Source: Acidobacteriota bacterium (GTDB taxonomy: Bacteria > Acidobacteriota > Blastocatellia > RBC074). Taken from it: a stretch of 33,023 nt of DNA. Of this stretch, positions 18,238 through 26,692 are shown piece after piece (within the stretch, counting starts at the first letter, position 1; each line of letters starts with the position of its first letter). A model generated the notes under the pieces. It did not search any database and had not been told where the DNA came from. It saw nothing but the letters and a program-made list of their open reading frames with translations. The position numbers and the translations under genes were made by a program. The stretch is from positions 1 to 33,023 of the forward strand of contig JAJVID010000077.1 in the NCBI GenBank assembly GCA_022072205.1, in the 5' to 3' direction.

Positions 18238-18264
18238 GCCTGGGGACGCGCCCTCCCAGGCTTA
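18235..18264. terminator. Hairpin covering the stops of two convergent genes
   Basis: taagcctggg at 18235-18244 pairs with cccaggctta at 18255-18264 over 10 bp, with a 10-base loop. The left arm contains the stop of the S41-like gene and the right arm the stop (TAA on the minus strand) of cmk. It is likely a shared bidirectional terminator, although no T-run follows. Confidence 0.7.
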
Positions 18265-18936
18265 CTTCTGTTTCACAATCTTCAGAATCTTCTCCACGAC
18301 CTCGTCAATCGTCATCGCCGATGAATCAATGTAAATCGCGTCTTCGGCTTGTGTGAGCGGTGAATCGGCGCGCGTTTTGTCGCGGTGATCTCGCTCTTCG
18401 ATCTCGGCCTTCATCTGTTCGAGCGAAGCGACGGCGACTCCGCGTTCTGTGTCTTCGGCGAAGCGCCTTTGCGCGCGGGCTTCGGACGACGCGTCGAGAT
18501 AGATTTTGACTTCGGCTTCGGGAAAGACCTGCGTGCCGATGTCGCGGCCTTCCATCACCACGCCTCCTGCGCGGCCCATCTCCTGCTGCCGGGCGACCAG
18601 CGCGCGTCGAACCGCCGGAATCGCCGAGACAATCGAAGCCGCCTGTCCGACTTGCGGCGTGGCGATTTCGCTGGTGATGTCGCGGCCATCAATCAGCGCG
18701 CGCATCGAATCAACTTCGCCGGTCAATTCGATCAAAGAATCATAGGCAAGCCGTCCCACGCCGCCGGCGTCATCGAGCGAAACGCCCATCTGCAAAGCCT
18801 TCCACGCGACCGCGCGGTACATCGCGCCGGTGTTGATGAACAGATAACCGAGCCGCCGCGCGACCGCACGCGCGATGGTGCTTTTGCCCGCGCCCGCCGG
18901 GCCGTCAATGGCGATGATCAATCCTCGTTCGGCCAA
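18262..18936 (-). CDS. cmk: Cytidylate kinase
   Basis: A 224-residue NMP kinase. The P-loop is GPAGAGKST (12-20). The dCMP/CMP-binding region shows [14 protein letters not shown], and the NMP-binding insertion includes [12 protein letters not shown]. The [25 protein letters not shown] core is diagnostic of Cmk, and [13 protein letters not shown] is the lid region. It phosphorylates CMP and dCMP to the diphosphates using ATP. It starts six bases after the threonine aldolase stop, so the two form an operon. Length and motifs are normal. Confidence 0.96.
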   Translation of the reverse strand: MAERGLIIAIDGPAGAGKSTIARAVARRLGYLFINTGAMYRAVAWKALQMGVSLDDAGGVGRLAYDSLIELTGEVDSMRALIDGRDITSEIATPQVGQAASIVSAIPAVRRALVARQQEMGRAGGVVMEGRDIGTQVFPEAEVKIYLDASSEARAQRRFAEDTERGVAVASLEQMKAEIEERDHRDKTRADSPLTQAEDAIYIDSSAMTIDEVVEKILKIVKQK

Positions 18937-18942
18937 GCTCTT

Positions 18943-19980
18943 CTACCTTTCAAGAATCTCTCTGGCGATTTGAATTGTTTGCTCGATCTGTTCGCGATTC
19001 ACGTCGTAATGCGTGACCATCCGCATCTCACGCGCGTTGATGCCGTTGGCCAGCACGCCGCGCGATTTCAACTCAGCAGAGCATTGCGCCGTTGTCAGGC
19101 CGGTTTCAGCGATGTCGAAGATCACGATGTTGGTTTGAACGCGTTCGGGATCAATCTTCACGCCGCGCAATTCGGCCAGACCTTCAGCCAGCCGCTTCGC
19201 GTTCGCGTGATCTTCAATCAGCAGCTTCGGCGATTCTTCAATCGCGATCAATCCGGCGGCGGCCAGCACGCCGACTTGCCGCATCCCGCCGCCCAGAAGC
19301 TTTCGCCAGTTGCGAGCTTCGGTGATGAAATCCTTCGAGCCGGCGATCATCGAACCGACCGGCGCGCCCAGGCCTTTCGACAGACAGAACATCACCGAAT
19401 CGAACGGACGCGCAATCTCGGCGACCGTCGTGTCGAGCGCAATCGCGGCGTTGAAGATTCGCGCGCCGTCCAGATGCGCGCGCAATCCCAAAGCGTGAGC
19501 GCGTTCGCAAATTTCCTGCGACGTTTTGACGGGCATCACCGAGCCGCCGGCCATGTTGTGCGAATTTTCGAGCGTGACGAGCGAAGTCGGCGTGACGTAA
19601 TACGGCCCGCCGTGATGAATCGCGCCGCTGATCGAATCCCAATCGAGCAATCCGTCTTCGCCAGCCACCGGTCGAAACGTGACGCCGGAGAGCACGGCTG
19701 ACGCGCCCATCTCGTAATTGAAAATGTGGCTGCGCTGTTCCAGCGCGACTTCGGTTCCGGGCCGCGTGTTCAGCTTGACGCAAATCTGATTGCCCATCGT
19801 GCCTGAGGGGACGAAGAGCGCGGCTTCTTTATCGAGGATTTCCGCCGCGCGTTCCTGCAAACGGTTGACGGTCGGGTCTTCCAGATAAACGTCGTCGCCG
19901 ACTTCGGCCTCGGCCATTGCGCGGCGCATTGCGGGTGTGGGTTTTGTGACGGTGTCACTGCGAAGGTCAATCAGTTCCAT
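18943..19980 (-). CDS. ltaE: Low-specificity L-threonine aldolase
   Basis: A 345-residue PLP enzyme of fold type I. It begins [15 protein letters not shown], the family's N-terminal signature. It contains [10 protein letters not shown] (cofactor phosphate loop), SHIFNYEMG with the stacking His (H85), the Asp of HLDGARIFN, and the Schiff-base lysine K202 in [12 protein letters not shown]. It cleaves L-threonine or L-allo-threonine to glycine and acetaldehyde, and possibly other beta-hydroxy amino acids. It is the upstream gene of a two-gene unit with cmk. No shifts or truncations are seen. Stereospecificity cannot be told from sequence. Confidence 0.94.
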   Translation of the reverse strand: MELIDLRSDTVTKPTPAMRRAMAEAEVGDDVYLEDPTVNRLQERAAEILDKEAALFVPSGTMGNQICVKLNTRPGTEVALEQRSHIFNYEMGASAVLSGVTFRPVAGEDGLLDWDSISGAIHHGGPYYVTPTSLVTLENSHNMAGGSVMPVKTSQEICERAHALGLRAHLDGARIFNAAIALDTTVAEIARPFDSVMFCLSKGLGAPVGSMIAGSKDFITEARNWRKLLGGGMRQVGVLAAAGLIAIEESPKLLIEDHANAKRLAEGLAELRGVKIDPERVQTNIVIFDIAETGLTTAQCSAELKSRGVLANGINAREMRMVTHYDVNREQIEQTIQIAREILER

Positions 19981-20049
19981 GTTGGTTACTGGCTAGGCGA
20001 GTTACGCCACGACGCGAGACTGCATCACCCTAATGTCGGGACACTTTCC

Positions 20050-20388
20050 GTGCAAGTTAGAGACTTGTGTAATCCTGTTGGTACTATGACAACAGAGATT
20101 CAACCGACGCGCGTAGCAGAGTTTATCAAACAAAGAGCTTTCAAAATGATCTTCCAACACGTCAAGCCTGGCTGCGCTCGGTTCTCGGCCGATCGCGGCT
20201 TTCCCGACGATGACCTGTTCGCCTTACTCGATGAACTCAAGATCGCCTCCATCATTCGCGTCAAAGGCTCAGTCAAAGTCTTCCATCGCGGAGAGTGGGG
20301 CAAGCTCAATACGATCCGGTTTGAAGGGAACTCGCGCAAGCCCATTACCGCTGTCTTCTTTGACCAAAAACAGGTCCGATTAGTCTAA
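20050..20388 (+). pseudogene. Remnant of a DDE (IS4-like) transposase
   Basis: An open frame of 112 residues starting at GTG 20050 (internal ATG at 20086). The segment FSADRGFPDDDLFALLDELKI followed by IIRVKGSVKV matches the second catalytic-Asp region of IS4-family transposases (ADRGF, then IRVKG). The first Asp and the C-terminal Y-R-E-K block are missing, so it is a fragment. Its end directly abuts a truncated Uma2-like gene on the opposite strand. I could not identify inverted repeats or target duplications. Confidence 0.6.
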
Positions 20389-20464
20389 ACTCGAATTCAG
20401 AGGCACGCTCCATTTCGAGGCACTGCTCAACAGTGTACAGAAGTTTTTCTTGTGGGGCTGCCAT
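20345..20464 (-). pseudogene. 5' fragment of a Uma2-like (DUF820) gene
   Basis: On the minus strand, ATG at 20464 follows a strong GAGGAGG ribosome site. It opens 39 codons whose first 24 read like the N terminus of Uma2-family proteins: MAAPQEKLLYTVEQCLEMER, then ASEFEF. Homology appears to stop near 20390, exactly where the transposase remnant of the plus strand ends. The frame then runs into transposase sequence to a stop at 20345. It is best read as a gene truncated by an insertion or deletion. Uma2 proteins carry a PD-(D/E)XK-like fold; the nuclease core is absent here. Confidence 0.6.
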
Positions 20465-20536
20465 GAATGCCTCCTCTGTTTTCGGATTCCGCGCGATTGT
20501 AACTGAAGAGGCTCGTCGTTAATTATGGTTCGGCGG

Positions 20537-21100
20537 CTATTTCGCGCGTTCGATGTAGCGGCCTTCGGCAGTGTCCACGCGAATCTTCTCGCCTTCCTTG
20601 ATGAACGCGGGAACCTGGATCGTGATGCCGGTTTCGAGCTTCGCCGGTTTGCCGACGTTGCTGACGGTGGCGCCTTTGATCTCAGGCTCGGTTTCGACGA
20701 CTGTCATCACGACGACTTGCGGAATTTCGATGCCGATAGGCGAGCCTTCATAAAAATCCACGGTGATCAAAGTCTCGGGCAGCAGGTAGCCGACGCCGTC
20801 GCCGAGGTCTTCCGCGCTCAACCCGATCTGCTCGTACGTCTCGGTGTTCATGAAGTAATACATGTCGCCTTCGTTGTAGAGATAGGTCATCTCGTGCTGT
20901 TCGAGTATGGCGCGTTCGACATCGTCAGTTGAGCGGAAGCGATGTTCAGTCGTGGAGCCTGATTTCAAATTGCGCAGCTTGGTCTGAACCATCGCGCGAA
21001 GGTTGCCGGGAGTATGATGATGAAAGTCAACGACTTTATGCAGCACGCCGTTGTGAATGATCACCATGCCTTTACGAATCTGCGTTGCTTGAATACCCAT
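20537..21100 (-). CDS. efp: Elongation factor P with Asn at the modification-loop tip
   Basis: A 187-residue EF-P of normal length. It has three beta-barrel domains: KOW-like residues 1-63, the middle OB domain about 66-125, and the C-terminal OB domain with the family signature near [18 protein letters not shown] enters the ribosomal E site and relieves stalling at polyproline. The loop that normally carries the modified Lys or Arg (PGK or PGR) reads TPGNLRA (30-36), so Asn N33 stands at the tip with R35 two residues later. This suggests that EpmA lysylation or EarP rhamnosylation does not occur. GAGGAG lies upstream of ATG 21100, and a good minus-strand promoter is present. Confidence 0.95.
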   Translation of the reverse strand: MGIQATQIRKGMVIIHNGVLHKVVDFHHHTPGNLRAMVQTKLRNLKSGSTTEHRFRSTDDVERAILEQHEMTYLYNEGDMYYFMNTETYEQIGLSAEDLGDGVGYLLPETLITVDFYEGSPIGIEIPQVVVMTVVETEPEIKGATVSNVGKPAKLETGITIQVPAFIKEGEKIRVDTAEGRYIERAK

Positions 21101-21161
21101 TGCTGAAAAATCTCCTCAAATCTTATCGGATAGCTGCTGTGCGTGGTCTGAAAAAGACGCA

Positions 21162-21190
21162 AGGATAGCCAACGGGTTGAGGCCGGTCAA
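21162..21190 (-). promoter_or_regulatory. Sigma70-type promoter for efp
   Basis: On the minus strand, TTGACC (21190-21185) and TATCCT (21167-21162) are 17 bases apart. A start near 21155 gives a leader of about 55 bases before the efp ATG at 21100. The -35 box is nearly identical to that of the divergent promoter at 21250. Confidence 0.7.
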
Positions 21191-21249
21191 GGCGAGTTTC
21201 AGACGCTGAGTTGCGTCGCAAGCGCGTCGAATTTTGTCTGAATGAGGTA

Positions 21250-21278
21250 TTGACCGACCATACCCCGTGAGCTAGTAT
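21250..21278 (+). promoter_or_regulatory. Sigma70-type promoter for the structured RNA
   Basis: TTGACC (21250-21255), a 17-base spacer and TAGTAT (21273-21278). Predicted transcription start is about 21284-21286, just outside the closing stem of the RNA candidate. No open reading frame begins soon after it. Confidence 0.7.
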
Positions 21279-21284
21279 GCGAGC

Positions 21285-21484
21285 CGCTGCAGGGCTTCTG
21301 CAAAGTTAGTGTGTGGTGGCAATTCAATTTGAGCCAATTCATTTGAATGGGAGACCGATGCGCAAATCTGCCGGCATGCACGCTCGCCATAGTCGCGAGT
21401 ATCTAAGCCGCAGGGCTTAGGTCACCCACCTGTTACGAACAGGTTCAAATGAAGCCCCACCACGGCTGAGCGGAAGTCCTCGCG
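21285..21484 (+). ncRNA. Structured non-coding RNA candidate, possibly 6S RNA
   Basis: About 200 nt between divergent efp and ymdB fold into nested stems that I found by eye. The closing stem is 21291-21301/21470-21480 (11 bp with two G-U pairs). Next come gtggtgg 21313-21319/21457-21463, then a perfect 10-bp stem 21338-21347/21444-21453. This leads into a three-way junction of 21348-21355/21421-21428 (7 of 8 paired) and the hairpin 21429-21443 (cctgtt-acg-aacagg). The apical part carries ctaagcc-gcag-ggcttag (21403-21420) and a 5-bp hairpin at 21383-21399. A promoter sits directly upstream. Length, the long rod with an asymmetric bubble, and a small hairpin on the 3' side resemble 6S RNA, the RNA polymerase-binding regulator. 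No homology search was possible, so identity is inference. There is no terminator T-run. Confidence 0.6.
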
Positions 21485-21637
21485 AAATTTGTTTCCTCGC
21501 CCGACTATCTTCATTCAATCAAGTTCATTTTAAGAGTTGCGTGTTGTGGGTATTGGTATACATAAATGCCGGGAATATCTTTATGCTCCGACGCGATTGA
21601 AGTCTGATCGAGTCGGGCTTAGAAAGGTCAGTAGAAA

Positions 21638-22420
21638 ATGATAAGGATTCTGATGACCGGCGATACGGTGGCTCGCGCCGGTCGGCGCGCAATTGAAGAG
21701 AGACTTCACGACTTGCGCGCGCAACGCGAGATTGACTTTGTAGTATCGAACGTCGAAAACGCCGCCGCCGGTTTTTCGATCACGCAGCGAATCACCGAAG
21801 ACCTGCTCGCCGCCGGAGTTGACGTGATGACTTCCGGCAATCACATCTTCGATAAGAAAGAAATTCTCGAATACATCGAAAAACAGCCGCGATTGTTGCG
21901 GCCCGCGAATTACGCGCCCGGCGTCCCCGGCAAAGGTCGTTGGACAGGCAAAGTCCGAGGCGTGCCTATAGCCGTCATCAATCTGCAAGGTCGCGTCTTT
22001 ATGACGCCGTGCGACGATCCGTTCCGGTGCGCAGAAGCTCAGCTTGCCGCGCTGGAGCCTTCGGTCAAGATCATACTGGTTGACATGCACGCCGAAGCGA
22101 CTTCGGAGAAGATGGCGATGGGGCGTTATCTGGATGGTCGAGTGTCCGCCGTTGTTGGAACGCACACGCACGTGCAGACCGCCGACGAACAAATTCTGCC
22201 CGAAGGCACAGCTTATCTGACCGACCTGGGAATGACCGGCCCACACGACGGCGTGATCGGAATGCGAACCGAGATCGTGCTCGAAAGATATTTGCGCGGC
22301 TTGTCCGCGAAGTTCGAGCCTTGCGAAGGCGAGATCAAAATGAACGGGTTGATCGTTGATATTGATGAAACTACGGGACGCGCGTTACGTGTCGAACGGT
22401 TGAGCTTGAATCACTCTTGA
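21638..22420 (+). CDS. ymdB: YmdB-family metallophosphoesterase (TIGR00282)
   Basis: A 260-residue enzyme with the family's metal ligands: D9 in [11 protein letters not shown] and N in VENAAAG, N and H in [12 protein letters not shown] in [11 protein letters not shown], and two His in [23 protein letters not shown] is the characteristic C-terminal stretch. B. subtilis YmdB is a 2',3'-cyclic-nucleotide phosphodiesterase that influences RNA turnover and biofilm and motility switching. In many genomes it lies next to RNase Y, which is not present here. The usual NGEN motif reads NVEN. AAAGG precedes ATG 21638. lhgO follows after six bases, so they are co-transcribed. Confidence 0.92.
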   Translation: MIRILMTGDTVARAGRRAIEERLHDLRAQREIDFVVSNVENAAAGFSITQRITEDLLAAGVDVMTSGNHIFDKKEILEYIEKQPRLLRPANYAPGVPGKGRWTGKVRGVPIAVINLQGRVFMTPCDDPFRCAEAQLAALEPSVKIILVDMHAEATSEKMAMGRYLDGRVSAVVGTHTHVQTADEQILPEGTAYLTDLGMTGPHDGVIGMRTEIVLERYLRGLSAKFEPCEGEIKMNGLIVDIDETTGRALRVERLSLNHS

Positions 22421-22426
22421 TCAGTT

Positions 22427-23539
22427 ATGGCTTCAGCGGAGGTCGCAAATGTAGTCGTCATCGGCGGCGGGGTTGTTGGAACAGCCGTCACAGCCGAAAT
22501 CTCCCGCCACTGTGACGACGTGTTCCTGCTCGAAGCGGCGCCTCGACTGGGCATGGCGACTTCGACACGCAACAGCGGCGTCATTCACGCTGGAATCTAC
22601 TACAAACCCGGATCGCTCAAGGCGTTTCACTGCATACGCGGCGTGCCGATGCTCTACGAGTTTTGCGCCGCCCACAACGTCCCGCACGAACGCACCGGCA
22701 AGTTGATTGTCGCCGACAGCGAAGAGCGCCTGCCCATCCTGCAAGACCTCAAACAACGTGGCGATGAAAATGGCGTCGAAGGCCTGGAGATCGTTGACCG
22801 CAAATTCATTCAGCGGATCGAGCCGAACATCGTTTCACCAATCGCGCTCTATTCGTCGAACACCGGCATCGTTGAAGCTGAAGCATTGATCAGGGCCTTG
22901 GAACGCATCGCCAAATCGAACGGCGCGCACATCCTGACAAATACCCGCGTGATCGGAGCCGACGCCGAAAACGGCCTGGCGACAATCCGCACTGAACGTG
23001 AAGAGTTCGGCGCCCGCGTCGTCATCAACTGCGCCGGCCTCTACTCCGACGATGTCGCGCGGATGTTCGGTTACGACGAACACACGATCTATCCATGCCG
23101 GGGCGAATACGCCGAGTTGCTGCCGTCCGCGCGCAAACTGGTCAACGGCCTGGTCTATCCGTTGCCGCTTCCGACTTTGCATGGACTCGGAGTTCATTTC
23201 ACCAAGACCACCGCCGGAGCGATGCTCATCGGCCCGAACGCGCGTTACGTGAAGAGCAAAGACGATTACGAAAGTGATCGAACCGACCTGCGCGTGTTTT
23301 ATGAGTCGGCGATCAAGATGGCTCCGGCTTTGCGCTTTGAAGATATGCGAATGGGTTATACAGGAATTCGCCCGCGACTTGCGCCAGAACACCAACACAC
23401 GTTCGCGGATTTCGTGATCACGCACGACCCGATCCATCAATCGGTCATTCACCTGATCGGGATTGAATCTCCGGGCCTGACCTCCTGCCTTTCAATCGGC
23501 CAAAGCGTGGCTGAGATGGCTCGCAATGTTCTGGCATAA
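22427..23539 (+). CDS. lhgO: L-2-hydroxyglutarate oxidase/dehydrogenase (FAD)
   Basis: A 370-residue FAD enzyme of the DAO family. The dinucleotide-binding motif [16 protein letters not shown] lies at about 10-25. [21 protein letters not shown] is the hallmark of the LhgO/L2HGDH group, and CRGEYAEL plus [17 protein letters not shown] and [15 protein letters not shown] near the C terminus also match. It oxidises L-2-hydroxyglutarate back to 2-oxoglutarate, with electrons passed to quinone in E. coli or to O2. It acts in metabolite repair of a side product of 2-oxoglutarate-using dehydrogenases. It starts six bases after ymdB and ends at a hairpin that separates it from convergent genes. Confidence 0.9.
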   Translation: MASAEVANVVVIGGGVVGTAVTAEISRHCDDVFLLEAAPRLGMATSTRNSGVIHAGIYYKPGSLKAFHCIRGVPMLYEFCAAHNVPHERTGKLIVADSEERLPILQDLKQRGDENGVEGLEIVDRKFIQRIEPNIVSPIALYSSNTGIVEAEALIRALERIAKSNGAHILTNTRVIGADAENGLATIRTEREEFGARVVINCAGLYSDDVARMFGYDEHTIYPCRGEYAELLPSARKLVNGLVYPLPLPTLHGLGVHFTKTTAGAMLIGPNARYVKSKDDYESDRTDLRVFYESAIKMAPALRFEDMRMGYTGIRPRLAPEHQHTFADFVITHDPIHQSVIHLIGIESPGLTSCLSIGQSVAEMARNVLA

Positions 23540-23543
23540 ACAA

Positions 23544-23585
23544 ATTGCGGATTGAGCAAAGCATCGGCTTCTCGCAATCCGCAAT
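23544..23585. terminator. Hairpin between convergent lhgO and the VTT gene
   Basis: attgcggattg at 23544-23554 pairs with caatccgcaat at 23575-23585 over 11 bp, with a 20-base loop. A second overlapping caatccg copy follows the right arm. It lies between two convergent genes and may serve both, although there is no T-run. Its unit-repeated arm resembles the larger palindromes of this window. Confidence 0.6.
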
Positions 23586-23591
23586 CCGTAA

Positions 23592-24227
23592 TCACTCAGC
23601 CTCAGGCGCTCCAAGCTCACCGTCCAACTGTCTGCGTTTAAGCAAGCTGTTGAACAGGAAAATGGCCACAATCGCGGCGGCGATGCCGAGTCCGATTTTC
23701 GGATAATGCTGCTTGAAAATATCTGTGGCCTGTTCGCCATACTGCACCGCCATCCAGCCTTCCAGAATGAATCTGACTCCGCGACCGATGACCATTGCCG
23801 CAATGAATCGCCAGAGTTGCATGCGGAAAGCGCCAGCGGAAAGCACGAACAACTTGAACGGAAACGGCGGAGGCAGGACAGCGGCAAGCAACAACGCCCA
23901 GATGTCGTAGCGATTGATCAGGTCTTCAACACGCGCGCGTTTTTCGGCGTTGAATTTCTTGAGCGCGGCCTGCCCGCCTTTGCGGGCGATGAAGTAAAGG
24001 AAGAGTGAACCAATAGTCGAGCCAGCGACGGCGGCGATGACGTAAAGCGGCGCCATCGCGTTGTTGTTATGCGCCAACGCCATCACGACCACATCTGGGC
24101 CGCCCGGCAGCGGGATGAACGCGGCGTCAAGTAGCGCGATGGCGAAGATGCCGAGCGCTCCGAAGCCAATCAGGGCAGCTTGCAGCGATTTCATCGAACC
24201 GCCAATGCCCAACAACGGAATTTTCAT
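23592..24227 (-). CDS. VTT/DedA-like membrane protein (copy 1, downstream)
   Basis: A 211-residue polytopic membrane protein of the VTT (SNARE-associated/DedA, YqaA-like) family. Conserved features are the [20 protein letters not shown] re-entrant region, [17 protein letters not shown], and [24 protein letters not shown]. DedA-family proteins act as membrane transporters, including undecaprenyl-phosphate or phosphatidylethanolamine flipping. ATG 24227 is the first start; ATG 24194 is an alternative that removes an unusual N-terminal segment. It lies 29 bases downstream of a paralogue in the same orientation, sharing the PPPxPFKxFVxxAGA motif, which indicates a tandem duplication. Confidence 0.85.
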   Translation of the reverse strand: MKIPLLGIGGSMKSLQAALIGFGALGIFAIALLDAAFIPLPGGPDVVVMALAHNNNAMAPLYVIAAVAGSTIGSLFLYFIARKGGQAALKKFNAEKRARVEDLINRYDIWALLLAAVLPPPFPFKLFVLSAGAFRMQLWRFIAAMVIGRGVRFILEGWMAVQYGEQATDIFKQHYPKIGLGIAAAIVAIFLFNSLLKRRQLDGELGAPEAE

Positions 24228-24256
24228 TTTTGGTTATTAGTCCTTAGCTGTGAATT

Positions 24257-24925
24257 TCAGTCAGTGAACGAAGCATGTGTCCTGCGGTCCGACGACGAGC
24301 GGGACGTCTGATTTCTCAATCGTACATACAACCAGCGCCCGATAAGAAAAAGCGCGAAAAGCAGAATTATCCCGCCAAAAATCTCGACGATGTGAGATTC
24401 CAGCCATCTCAGAAACTGCAACACTTCATCGCGGAAAAAGAACGCCAGCAATCCCCAGACGTAATATCGCACCGTGCGCGCAATCATGATCACGGTGGCG
24501 AAACGCGCCACCGGGTATTCCAACGCGCCCGCCGCCACCACGAATATCTTGAACGGCATCGGCGGTGGCAACAGCGCCGGAATCACCAGCGCGAACGCTC
24601 CCCATTTGCGGTAAATCTCCTTGACCCGATCCAGATGTCTTGGATGAAACCGTCTGTTGATGAATTCTTCGCTGCGCCGCGCAATGCGATACAGAATCAG
24701 ACATCCGATAACCGACCCGACCGCCGGGAAAAGCGGGAAATAATAAACTTCGATCGGGTTATTGGCAACGCGGGCTATGGTGATGTAGTCATTGACTTCC
24801 GGCAGCGAAAGTAGCGATGAATCAAGCACGCCGACAAAGATCATCAACGGCGCGGCGAAATATACCGGAACTGTTACGACCAGTTCCGCAACGGCTTTGA
24901 ACCACTCTACAACCCAATCAAGCAT
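24257..24925 (-). CDS. VTT/DedA-like membrane protein (copy 2, upstream)
   Basis: A 222-residue relative of the downstream neighbour. It has [17 protein letters not shown] in place of the [10 protein letters not shown] loop, then [38 protein letters not shown], and a final transmembrane helix followed by a basic, Ser-rich tail (about 205-222). The pattern indicates an inner-membrane VTT-domain protein. The two copies share topology and motif order but clearly differ in the first helix pair, so the duplication is not recent. Ligand is not predictable. Confidence 0.85.
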   Translation of the reverse strand: MLDWVVEWFKAVAELVVTVPVYFAAPLMIFVGVLDSSLLSLPEVNDYITIARVANNPIEVYYFPLFPAVGSVIGCLILYRIARRSEEFINRRFHPRHLDRVKEIYRKWGAFALVIPALLPPPMPFKIFVVAAGALEYPVARFATVIMIARTVRYYVWGLLAFFFRDEVLQFLRWLESHIVEIFGGIILLFALFLIGRWLYVRLRNQTSRSSSDRRTHASFTD

Positions 24926-25011
24926 TTTTTTAGTCGTCCGTTGTCAGTAGCCGATTGTTATTTGACGCGCGCTTGCAACCGGCATCCAACCAACGACTAC
25001 CAACCACCGCT

Positions 25012-26184
25012 TTACATCCTCTTAATGAAACTCTTGCCGGGGAGTTGCTTGATTCTATCTTTCATTTCGAGGCCAAGCAACGCAGTCATCAGATCGGATG
25101 AATTCATTCCGCTTGAAATCAGCAGTTGATCAACGTGTGAAGGCGCGTCGGCTGTGAGCAGATCGAATATTCTGCGCTCGTCGTCGCTCAGAGCGACCGT
25201 CTCGAACATCGGCTGAACGTTCGATTGCCCGTCATCTCGTCCTGGCCGATTCACGCCGAGGATGCCTTCTTTCAAATCGCGCGGAAGTTCTTCGACGACA
25301 TCCCGCCAATGCTGGACGAGTTTCGCGCCGTCCTTGATCAGGAAGTTTGGCCCGAACGAGGTCTGTGACGTTATGTTGCCGGGCACGGCGAAAACCTCGC
25401 GGCCCTGTTCGTAAGCCAGCCGCGCAGTGATCAGGCTTCCGCTGTGCTCCGCCGCCTCGACGATCAGAACGCCGAAACACAGCCCGCTCAGGATGCGGTT
25501 ACGATACGGAAAATTCTGCGGCAGAGGCGGCGTGCCGAGAGGGAATTCCGAAATCACCGCGCCGCTCGCCGCAATTTCGTCTTCCAGTTTCTTGTGCTCT
25601 TTCGGATAGGTCATCTCCAGGCCTGTTCCGACAACGGCGATGGTCAATCCGCTTGTTTCCCCGCTCGCTTCCCCTTTCGCTTCTCGAACCGCTTCGAGCG
25701 CTCCACGATGCGCTGCGGCGTCAATGCCGCGCGCCATCCCGGAAATGATCGTCAGGCCGTTCGCCGCCAGATCGCGGGACAGGCTCTGCGCAGAGTTGAT
25801 GCCATACGTCGAACACCGCCGCGAACCGACGACCGCCAGGCAGGGCTGAGCGCAGGCCCGCTTCAGATCGCCGCGAACGTAAAGCGCAATCGGCGGATCG
25901 TGAATTTCGCGCAGCAGCGGCGGGTAATCTTCGTCCTCGATTGTGATGACACTTGCGTTGAGTTGTTCGAGCCGCTCGATCTCGGCGTTTGCTTTGTCCA
26001 GGATTTCGGAGTTGTGCAGTTCCTGAATCGTTTCCGGCTTCAGCCCCTCTTTTCCCAGCGCCAGCCGCGAGGCGGCGAAAACCTGAGCGGGCGAACCGAA
26101 ACGATCAATCAGTTGATTGGCTGTGCGCGGCCCTATCCCGCGAATCATGTTGAGCGCGATCCAATCGGCCAAATCAGCGCGCAT
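25012..26184 (-). CDS. dprA: DNA-processing protein DprA
   Basis: A 390-residue DprA. Residues 1-60 form a helix-hairpin-helix or SAM-like N-terminal domain (MIRGIGPRTANQLIDRFG). The Rossmann-like core includes AVVGSRRCSTYG (118-128) and IISGMARGIDAAAHRGAL (146-162). The C terminus (about 325-390) is a winged helix. DprA protects incoming single-stranded DNA and loads RecA during natural transformation. A 12-residue insertion with REAKGEASGETSG at 167-179 interrupts the usual ALEAGGxT linkage after the GID motif. GGAGG precedes ATG 26184. No other competence genes lie nearby. Confidence 0.94.
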   Translation of the reverse strand: MRADLADWIALNMIRGIGPRTANQLIDRFGSPAQVFAASRLALGKEGLKPETIQELHNSEILDKANAEIERLEQLNASVITIEDEDYPPLLREIHDPPIALYVRGDLKRACAQPCLAVVGSRRCSTYGINSAQSLSRDLAANGLTIISGMARGIDAAAHRGALEAVREAKGEASGETSGLTIAVVGTGLEMTYPKEHKKLEDEIAASGAVISEFPLGTPPLPQNFPYRNRILSGLCFGVLIVEAAEHSGSLITARLAYEQGREVFAVPGNITSQTSFGPNFLIKDGAKLVQHWRDVVEELPRDLKEGILGVNRPGRDDGQSNVQPMFETVALSDDERRIFDLLTADAPSHVDQLLISSGMNSSDLMTALLGLEMKDRIKQLPGKSFIKRM

Positions 26185-26400
26185 TGCTGTTACCTCCCCT
26201 AGGCTATTTGAAGGCTGAAATACTAAAAGCGCGCGCGGATTATATGCGCCAGACAGTGAAAATCCTATGCGTAAAACGGCGCAATGAAATTTTGTCGGAT
26301 AGGTTTGCGGAGATGGATCGCTGGATCAACCATGGTGGGCAGGATGGGAAGGATGGGAAAAATTTTGGAAAGTTCTTTGGCGGGAACGCTATCTCGGCAA

Positions 26401-26441
26401 CGAAAAGGCCGATTGCTCACTGGGTACAATCGGCCTTTTCG
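26401..26441. terminator. 15-bp hairpin, terminator-like, not adjacent to any gene 3' end
   Basis: cgaaaaggccgattg at 26401-26415 pairs perfectly with 26427-26441 around an 11-base loop; a TTTTC lies in the right arm on plus, and in the left arm read on minus. Both neighbouring genes point away from or start after it, so it does not terminate either one. It may end a short RNA, or act as an attenuator for dprA or the CHAD genes. Confidence 0.6.
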
Positions 26442-26627
26442 CGCCAAAGAGCAGTCGAGCGGTAGCAGCGGGGTTAAGGTTATACCGGCATCGGACCGCC
26501 ACGTCCCTAACTCAACACCAGCAGATCTTGCTGGCACTTATGGAAAACACGCAATCGGATGTTTCTTCCAGAATTTTTTCGCCCTTGCTGAAAAAATTTC
26601 CGCCGACCTTCCGCCGTCGCGTGAACC

Positions 26628-26657
26628 TTGAGCGGTGAAAACGCGCAGGCATAAAAT
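26628..26657 (+). promoter_or_regulatory. Candidate promoter for the CHAD gene pair
   Basis: TTGAGC at 26628-26633 and TAAAAT at 26652-26657, 18 bases apart. A start near 26664 leaves a leader of about 29 bases that includes the AGGAG Shine-Dalgarno sequence before ATG 26693. Confidence 0.45.
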
Positions 26658-26692
26658 GTTCCTGCGGTTCACCATACCAGGAGAACATCTTT

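Larger units (their letters stand above)
26185..26692. other. Intergenic region between divergent dprA and CHAD gene
   Basis: This 508-base region contains no supportable gene. It holds ggatgggaa direct repeats around 26341-26360, a long hairpin at 26401-26441, and an AT-rich hairpin (aattttttc 26572-26580 with gaaaaaatt 26590-26598, 9 bp). A promoter candidate for the CHAD genes lies at 26628-26657. The repeats look like the arm of a decayed tandem-unit palindrome. Confidence 0.55.

Noticed and set aside
18385..19701. Open frame of 438 codons antisense to cmk and ltaE
   Set aside because: Arg/His/Gln-rich composition of a high-GC shadow frame; both opposite genes are well supported. The same applies to long frames opposite kgd (10552-11781) and the first acyl-CoA dehydrogenase (1939-2955).
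21441..21465. tRNA/tmRNA-like T-arm (ggttcaaat)
   Set aside because: The flanking bases do not pair as a 5-bp T-stem, and no acceptor stem or tag frame is found; the bases fit the nested stems of the RNA candidate instead.
26184..26465. Small plus-strand gene upstream of the CHAD pair
   Set aside because: It contains the orphan hairpin and ggatgggaa repeats and has no recognisable protein features.
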